Position numbers and translations under genes: made by a program | The notes under the pieces: generated by a model | What the model saw: the letters and a program-made list of their open reading frames with translations, nothing else | The model's database searches: none | Told to the model about the DNA's origin: nothing | Shown: in pieces, positions 5,744-9,235 of the stretch | How the letters are laid out: every line of letters begins with the position of its first letter | How positions within the stretch are numbered: the first letter of the stretch is position 1 | Assembly: GCA_937948705.1 (NCBI GenBank) | Contig: CALECF010000201.1 | Location: 1 to 9,235 of the forward strand | Length of the DNA stretch: 9,235 nucleotides | Source of the DNA: an uncultured Anaerosolibacter sp. | Lineage (GTDB): Bacteria; Bacillota_A; Clostridia; Peptostreptococcales; Thermotaleaceae | Direction: 5' to 3'

Positions 5744-6838
5744 TTAATTAATTACATATGTTTTTGGTAATTTACCAGTCTCTGTTACAATAATTCTTAC
5801 TGTAGCATTTTTAGCAAACTCGGCACTCGCACTACCACTGCTTACAGTTACCCCATTAACAGTAATTGTTCCTGCACTTGCTGTTGGTGTTATCCTAAAT
5901 TTCTGATTTCCTCCACCAGACCAAGCCACTGTATATGTAAGTTGGGAATTTGAAAAAGCAGGACTCATTGTTCCATGATTAGTAGTCAGACTAGTTAAAC
6001 CATGTGACGTTTGTTGCACGAAGTTGGCTGTAACCGTAGCGTTTCCTGAAGGCATTGTGAAAGTAGAGGATGCAGAAGAAGCATTAGCAATGGTGCCTGC
6101 AGTAATTGCCCAGTTTACAAATTGATACCCCGTATTGGGTGTTGCTGTGATAGGCACAGATGCACCAGCCGCATAAGTTCCTGACCCAGTAGTGGCTGAA
6201 CCACCTGTTGAATATGATACAGTTAGTGTGTATGTTGATGCATCTACAGTTATCGAATAGTCACGTTCTACACTATTTTCGCCATCTTCCACTGTAATTG
6301 TGAATGTAGGTGTGGTACCAACTGAAGTAGGTGTTCCACTTAATACACCACTGTTGTTTAAACTTAGCCAAGATGGTAACCCTGAAGCACTAAATCCATA
6401 TGATCCAGCTCCTCCTGTAGCAATGATAGTTTGATTGTAGGATGAACCTACTACACCACCTAGTAGGCTTGTAGTACTTATAGTCAGTTCACCTCCACTT
6501 GACATTCCATTAATGGTGACTAGACCAGTTGTATTATCATATACAAAGTTATTTGCTGGATTCTGAGTTGTAATCACTTCATCTAGATGTTTACCGACAA
6601 TATTAAACTCAGCAAGATCATTTGGAAAACTATCTGTATTTAATCGAATTGCACGGGCTATACCTGTTAATATTTGTGCACTCGCTTCATCTACAGTATT
6701 TGCTGCTGATATCCTATTGCCGCTAAGTCTTGGTACTGCTATAGCAGCTAAGATGCCAAGAATTGCAATGACTACAATAATTTCCATAAGGGTAAATCCT
6801 GCTGATGTCCTTTTTTTATTATTGGTTTTATGAATTAT
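5744..6838 (-). CDS. Multi-domain adhesin-like type IV prepilin, non-canonical or lost start codon
   Basis: About 364 residues if read from ATA 6836-6838. The leader MIHKTNNKKRTSAG is followed by F-T-L-M-E (Glu5) and a helix IIVVIAILGILAAIAVPRL, nearly the same as PilA. Downstream: a short pilin part (about 40-115); a putative Ig-like He_PIG module (about 117-198, with LPSWLSLNNSGVLSGTPTSVG); an InlB-B-repeat-like module (about 202-274, with ITATPNTGYQFVNWAI and a closing ATVTANFV); and a cadherin-like beta-sandwich (about 279-364). Such modules occur in surface adhesins, so a minor or tip adhesive pilin is likely. There is no ATG, GTG or TTG between the in-frame stop at 6854-6856 and an ATG at 6785-6787 that lies inside the cleavage motif. 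GAAAGGAGAGGGG just upstream marks a ribosome site, so ATA or ATT must initiate, or the gene is silent. Confidence 0.78.
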   Translation of the reverse strand: MIHKTNNKKRTSAGFTLMEIIVVIAILGILAAIAVPRLSGNRISAANTVDEASAQILTGIARAIRLNTDSFPNDLAEFNIVGKHLDEVITTQNPANNFVYDNTTGLVTINGMSSGGELTISTTSLLGGVVGSSYNQTIIATGGAGSYGFSASGLPSWLSLNNSGVLSGTPTSVGTTPTFTITVEDGENSVERDYSITVDASTYTLTVSYSTGGSATTGSGTYAAGASVPITATPNTGYQFVNWAITAGTIANASSASSTFTMPSGNATVTANFVQQTSHGLTSLTTNHGTMSPAFSNSQLTYTVAWSGGGNQKFRITPTASAGTITVNGVTVSSGSASAEFAKNATVRIIVTETGKLPKTYVIN

Positions 6839-7118
6839 ACTTCCCCTCTCCTTTCAGTATGATTTAGAAAAAGAGTTAATCAATATGTCATTATGATTAT
6901 CTCTTTGTTTTTAAACACTTTCCTTTTTAAAGGTGTAAGGATGATGAAGTGTGGCTTTGATATGGAAACCATAATAAGTTGGTGTCGGGCACTATTTACT
7001 CCTTATCTCCTTGTAGAAAAAACTTTATAGTTTTATACTAAATATACCCATTTAAAAAATCAAAACACAAAGAATTTTTATAATAAGAAATATATTGTAT
7101 TGTAAATAATGAATTTTG

Positions 7119-7155
7119 AGAATGGAAGCCAATTGCTAGAACTGGCTTCCATTCT
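7119..7155 (-). terminator. Strong stem-loop downstream of pilA, candidate terminator or processing site
   Basis: AGAATGGAAGCCA (7119-7131) and TGGCTTCCATTCT (7143-7155) form a perfect 13-bp stem with an 11-base loop. The pilA stop is 156 bp upstream in the direction of transcription. The sequence after the stem lacks a good T run on either strand (plus: TTAATTAATTTT; minus: CAAAATTCATT), so it may instead protect the 3' end of the pilA transcript or be a partial terminator. Confidence 0.45.
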
Positions 7156-7190
7156 TTAATTAATTTTAAATTTATGATTGTAAGCATAGG

Positions 7191-7217
7191 GTGTCAACAA
7201 CCCCGTCCCCTTGACAC
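7191..7217 (-). repeat. REP-like repeat, copy 3 (perfect 7-bp stem)
   Basis: GTGTCAA (7191-7197) pairs perfectly with TTGACAC (7211-7217) around the loop CAACCCCGTCCCC. The stem sequence differs from copy 2 at paired positions while the loop core (CC-GTCCCC) is kept. Confidence 0.7.
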
Positions 7218-7270
7218 TTACAGAGTTTTCTCTATCAGGTCTAAATTGTTGGATTATATGTAGATGTATG

Positions 7271-7298
7271 CGACAGTTTAGAACCGTCCCTAAGTCTC
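7271..7298 (-). repeat. REP-like repeat, copy 4 (degenerate stem)
   Basis: CGACAGTTTAGAACCGTCCC followed by TAAGTCTC has the GAACCGTCCCT core of the family and imperfectly pairing arms (CGACAGT and AAGTCTC). It lies 13 bp downstream of the pilA stop. Confidence 0.5.
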
Positions 7299-7310
7299 AG
7301 GTTCCTCTAA

Positions 7311-7709
7311 TTATGGAAGCGTAACAATTCCGTCATGAGAAATTGTTACAGTAAGAGCCGCAGTACCCTGAAGCGCTTTCTGAGCAACAAGAGGATACAC
7401 ATCATCGGCAGCAGCGAAGTTAGTAACATCAGCATCTGCTGTTGTAACTGCTCCGTCTGTTGCTATTGAAAACGCTCCAGACTGACCAGTCGCTATATTT
7501 ACCTTTCCTTCCGCCATAGATGTAACTATAGCATTCCCAACAAGGGCCGCATATTGCTTATCTGCACCTGTTTTAGCTTTATCTGTGAATCCAATAAATC
7601 TTGGAACTGCAATAGCTGCAATAATACCTAAGATTGCAATAACCACAATCAGTTCAATTAGAGTGAAGCCTTTTCTGTTGTTCATTCTTTTTGTAAACAT
7701 TTTAATCAT
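7311..7709 (-). CDS. pilA: Type IV major-pilin-like prepilin
   Basis: A 132-residue prepilin. Leader MIKMFTKRMNNRKG, then cleavage before F15 and FTLIELIVVIAILGIIAAIA, with Glu5 and the VPRF end of the N-terminal helix. The mature protein (118 residues) has an Ala-rich globular part with no cysteine pair and no extra domains. Its size and the strong translation signal (AAGGAGGAG, six bases before the ATG) fit the shaft subunit. Its N-terminus is almost the same as that of the adhesin-like pilin downstream, which suggests duplication or a need to pack in the same filament. It follows pilC after 190 bp that include a candidate promoter and a leader hairpin, so it may be expressed separately and more strongly. 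The major-pilin role is inferred from size, position and signals. Confidence 0.85.
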   Translation of the reverse strand: MIKMFTKRMNNRKGFTLIELIVVIAILGIIAAIAVPRFIGFTDKAKTGADKQYAALVGNAIVTSMAEGKVNIATGQSGAFSIATDGAVTTADADVTNFAAADDVYPLVAQKALQGTAALTVTISHDGIVTLP

Positions 7710-7774
7710 AAATTTCTCCTCCTTGTTTTTTCATTTTCTTTTTCTCTATGTATCCCCTGTATTCTCTTTTTTCC

Positions 7775-7800
7775 TTTTGTTCATCACCCCCCGAACAAAA
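7775..7800 (-). promoter_or_regulatory. Hairpin in the pilA 5' leader
   Basis: On the minus strand TTTTGTTC (7800-7793) pairs perfectly with GAACAAAA (7782-7775) around the loop GGGGGGTGAT. It is followed by a purine-rich, unpaired-looking leader up to the Shine-Dalgarno sequence. If the promoter at 7815-7846 is correct, the hairpin lies within about 10 bases of the 5' end, where it could stabilise the pilin mRNA or take part in control. Confidence 0.5.
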
Positions 7801-7814
7801 CTTCTATTCAAATA

Positions 7815-7846
7815 ATTATATATTATTAAGGATAAAAGGATGTCTA
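7815..7846 (-). promoter_or_regulatory. Candidate sigma-A promoter of pilA
   Basis: The minus strand shows TATAAT (7820-7815), with TAGACA (7846-7841) 20 bases upstream. This spacing is long; the overlapping TATATA (7822-7817) gives 18. Transcription would begin near 7808, leaving a leader of about 100 bases. The surrounding sequence is AT-rich, so this is a moderate call. Confidence 0.4.
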
Positions 7847-7899
7847 GCTAAATGCGATCATCTGCATTAACTGAATTCTATTTATCCATGAAACCTTTC

Positions 7900-9105
7900 T
7901 TATTGTACTGTCTTGAGCATATCAAACATAGGCAGTACCATTGCGATGACGATGAAACCAATTAAACCGCCCATTACCAAAATCATTATCGGTTCAAATA
8001 GAGTGATCATCTTCTGTAGAGCCGTCTCTACCTCATCATCATAGAAGTTGGCTGTTTTATCTAGGATATCATCCAAAGTACCGGACTCTTCGCCGATATG
8101 TATCATGTTGTCCACCATGGGTGGAAAGATTCCCAGTCGTTTAATGGGAGGTGCTAAAGCAACCCCTCGTCGAACCTCTTCCCGTACCTTCATGATCCCA
8201 TCGGCAGCTACTTTATTGCCCACCACATTGGCCACGTTCTCCATTGCTTGGAGGAGTGGAATACCACTGGTCATCAAAGTGGATAAGGTTCTGGTAAAGC
8301 GAGCTGTGATGATCTTTTGATTTAGACTGCCTACCACCGGAAGTTTAAGCTTTAATTTGTCAAATTTCAGCCTTCCGCTTGGTGTTAGTATGTATCGTTT
8401 GATGCCATAAATCAAAGCAAATATCCCTAATAGAAACAGATACCAATAGTTCTGTAGCAGTTCGCTAAACTTCATTAGGATTCTGGTAGGTAGTGGTAAA
8501 GGAACCCCACTTCCTTGGAACATCCCGATGAAGGTGGGCATAACGAAGGTTAATAGAAAAACGACTACAGCTACAGCAACCACACTAAGGATGATGGGGT
8601 AGACCATGGCTCCCTTGATTTTGTTGTTGATTTTGGTTTCCTTCTCATAGTGGATGGCCATTCGCTCTAAGATCGTATCAATAGAGCCGCTGGCTTCTCC
8701 TGCCTCGATCATGTGGATCAGGAGCTCGGGAAATACATCCATGTGCTTTTTTAGAGATTCTGAGAAGGTTGAGCCTTTTTGTACATTTTCGTAAACTTCT
8801 CCAAAAACCTGCTTCATTTTTTTTTGTTCTGTTTGCATCCGCAGGATTTCAAGACAGTTGATGATCGGTACCCCTGCATTGAGCATGGCATAGGTCTGAC
8901 GACAGAATACAGCGATATCTTTGACTTTAACGTCGCCAAAGAGTTTTACCTCTCGCATTTGGCTATTGACTTCCTCTTGGATCATGACGGGGTAGCTGTT
9001 GTTGCCCCGGAGCATTTGGATGACTTCATTTCTAGAGTTGGCGGTAAAGGTGCCTTGGAGGCTTTGGCCATTGACGCCGATGGCTTTGTATTTGTATATA
9101 GGCAT
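7900..9105 (-). CDS. pilC: Type IV pilus inner-membrane platform protein PilC (GspF family)
   Basis: A 401-residue polytopic inner-membrane protein that couples the assembly and retraction ATPases to pilin insertion. Two T2SSF domains are seen: the first about 64-187 (CRQTYAMLNAGVPIINCLEI, then FPELLIHMIEAGEASGSIDT), the second about 267-389 (FTRTLSTLMTSGIPLLQAME, then FPPMVDNMIHIGEESGTLDD). Hydrophobic segments are at about 167-191, 218-238 and 370-393. The N-terminus, MPIYKYKAIGVNGQSLQGTF, is typical of full-length PilC/GspF. The ATG at 9103-9105 is preceded by GAGGTGA with good spacing. Length matches the family, with no sign of damage. It is the first gene of the window's pilus set in reading order; the ATPase genes that usually precede it would lie beyond the right edge. 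It is the most conserved and most certain gene here. Confidence 0.96.
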   Translation of the reverse strand: MPIYKYKAIGVNGQSLQGTFTANSRNEVIQMLRGNNSYPVMIQEEVNSQMREVKLFGDVKVKDIAVFCRQTYAMLNAGVPIINCLEILRMQTEQKKMKQVFGEVYENVQKGSTFSESLKKHMDVFPELLIHMIEAGEASGSIDTILERMAIHYEKETKINNKIKGAMVYPIILSVVAVAVVVFLLTFVMPTFIGMFQGSGVPLPLPTRILMKFSELLQNYWYLFLLGIFALIYGIKRYILTPSGRLKFDKLKLKLPVVGSLNQKIITARFTRTLSTLMTSGIPLLQAMENVANVVGNKVAADGIMKVREEVRRGVALAPPIKRLGIFPPMVDNMIHIGEESGTLDDILDKTANFYDDEVETALQKMITLFEPIMILVMGGLIGFIVIAMVLPMFDMLKTVQ

Positions 9106-9140
9106 TTGGTCACCTCGGTTCTGTTGGAATTTTGTATTTT

Positions 9141-9171
9141 CGGTCGGGCGCGGAGACCCGACCCTACGGAG
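9141..9171 (-). repeat. Palindromic GTAGGG-type repeat, unit nearest pilC
   Basis: GGTCGGG (9142-9148) pairs perfectly with CCCGACC (9157-9163), followed by CTACGGAG; read on the minus strand it is CCGTAGGG, stem, CCG. It starts 36 bp upstream of the pilC start. The sequence is much more GC-rich than its surroundings. Confidence 0.6.
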
Positions 9172-9187
9172 AAAAATGCGTTTTTAT

Positions 9188-9217
9188 GCGGGCTGACACA
9201 TAGGTCAGTCCCTACGA
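9188..9217 (-). repeat. Palindromic GTAGGG-type repeat, second unit
   Basis: GGGCTGAC (9190-9197) pairs with GTCAG-T-CCC (9204-9212, one bulged base), followed by TACGA; the minus strand reads TCGTAGGG, stem, CCCGC. It shares the GTAGGG entry, the CCCG exit and the flanking A/T runs with the neighbouring unit, but has a different stem. Confidence 0.6.
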
Positions 9218-9235
9218 TGAAAAAACATTTTTAGT

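Larger units (their letters stand above)
6855..7310. other. Gene-free stretch between the two large pilin genes
   Basis: 456 bp, AT-rich, with no convincing gene. It holds the ribosome site of the adhesin-like pilin at its left end, a 13-bp perfect stem-loop (7119-7155) and two REP-like repeats (7191-7217 and 7271-7298). A segment GGTGTCGGGCACTATT (6981-6996) resembles another interspersed-repeat core but has no partner here. Confidence 0.6.

Noticed and set aside
6927..6992. Short minus-strand frame starting GTG with GGAG upstream (21 codons)
   Set aside because: Very short, no recognisable features, and the GTG lies in what looks like a repeat fragment (GGTGTCGGGCACTATT).
157..7298. CRISPR array as an explanation for the repeated GTCCCC motifs
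   Set aside because: The copies are short, diverged, far apart and unequally spaced, with no spacers or cas genes.
7585..7815. Plus-strand open frame across the pilA start
   Set aside because: It is antisense to the pilA N-terminus and its leader; the hydrophobic tail comes from the purine-rich leader read backwards.
7710..7899. Possible c-di-GMP riboswitch in front of pilA
   Set aside because: Considered because such switches precede pilin genes in some Clostridia, but the leader shows only one simple hairpin and none of the conserved GEMM or class II cores.
8779..9234. Long plus-strand open frame opposite pilC, running to the window edge
   Set aside because: It lies antisense to the strongly conserved pilC N-terminus, shows no recognisable family features, and is explained by codon bias of the opposite strand. 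Two shorter plus-strand frames (8048-8320 and 8999-9196) are rejected for the same reason.

Overview
The window is a stretch of a type IV pilus (T4P) gene cluster from a low-GC, AT-rich Bacillota genome. A Clostridia-type anaerobe is the best guess, from the strong GGAGG-type ribosome binding sites, the class of the pilus genes and the style of the interspersed repeats; no gene here fixes the genus. All pilus genes are on the minus strand, so the operon reads from the right end of the window to the left.

In transcription order: (1) two short palindromic repeats at the right edge (9141-9217). (2) pilC, the inner-membrane platform protein (7900-9105). (3) A roughly 190-bp gap with a candidate promoter and a leader hairpin, then a small major-pilin-like gene, pilA (7311-7709). 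(4) A gene-free 450-bp stretch with a 13-bp perfect stem-loop and two REP-like repeats. (5) A second prepilin (5744 to about 6838) whose N-terminus is nearly the same as PilA but which carries three beta-sandwich or adhesin-type modules, and which has no canonical start codon. (6) Two insertion sequences: a decayed IS3-family element in the opposite orientation (4303-5592) and an apparently intact IS4-superfamily element (2726-4184) with 16-bp inverted repeats and a 5-bp target duplication. (7) Three tightly packed minor pilin genes, PilV-like, PilW-like and PilX-like (2605 down to 195), the last with a beta-helix-like repeat region. (8) At the left edge, the C-terminal tail of an IS630-type transposase on the plus strand (2-118).

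Functionally, PilC organises the assembly platform, PilA would form the filament shaft, and PilV/W/X-like minor pilins would form the initiation or tip complex. The multi-domain pilin and the repeat-rich PilX-like protein are candidates for surface-exposed adhesive parts. The ATPases, alignment proteins and prepilin peptidase are not in the window. The insertion sequences separate pilC-pilA-adhesin pilin from pilV/W/X, so the minor pilins are probably no longer simply co-transcribed with the upstream half.

The points most worth a second look are the apparent ATG-to-ATA start loss in the adhesin-like pilin, the REP-like hairpins with compensating stem changes found downstream of three of the five pilin-class genes, and the transposase whose ribosome binding site lies inside a stem-loop.
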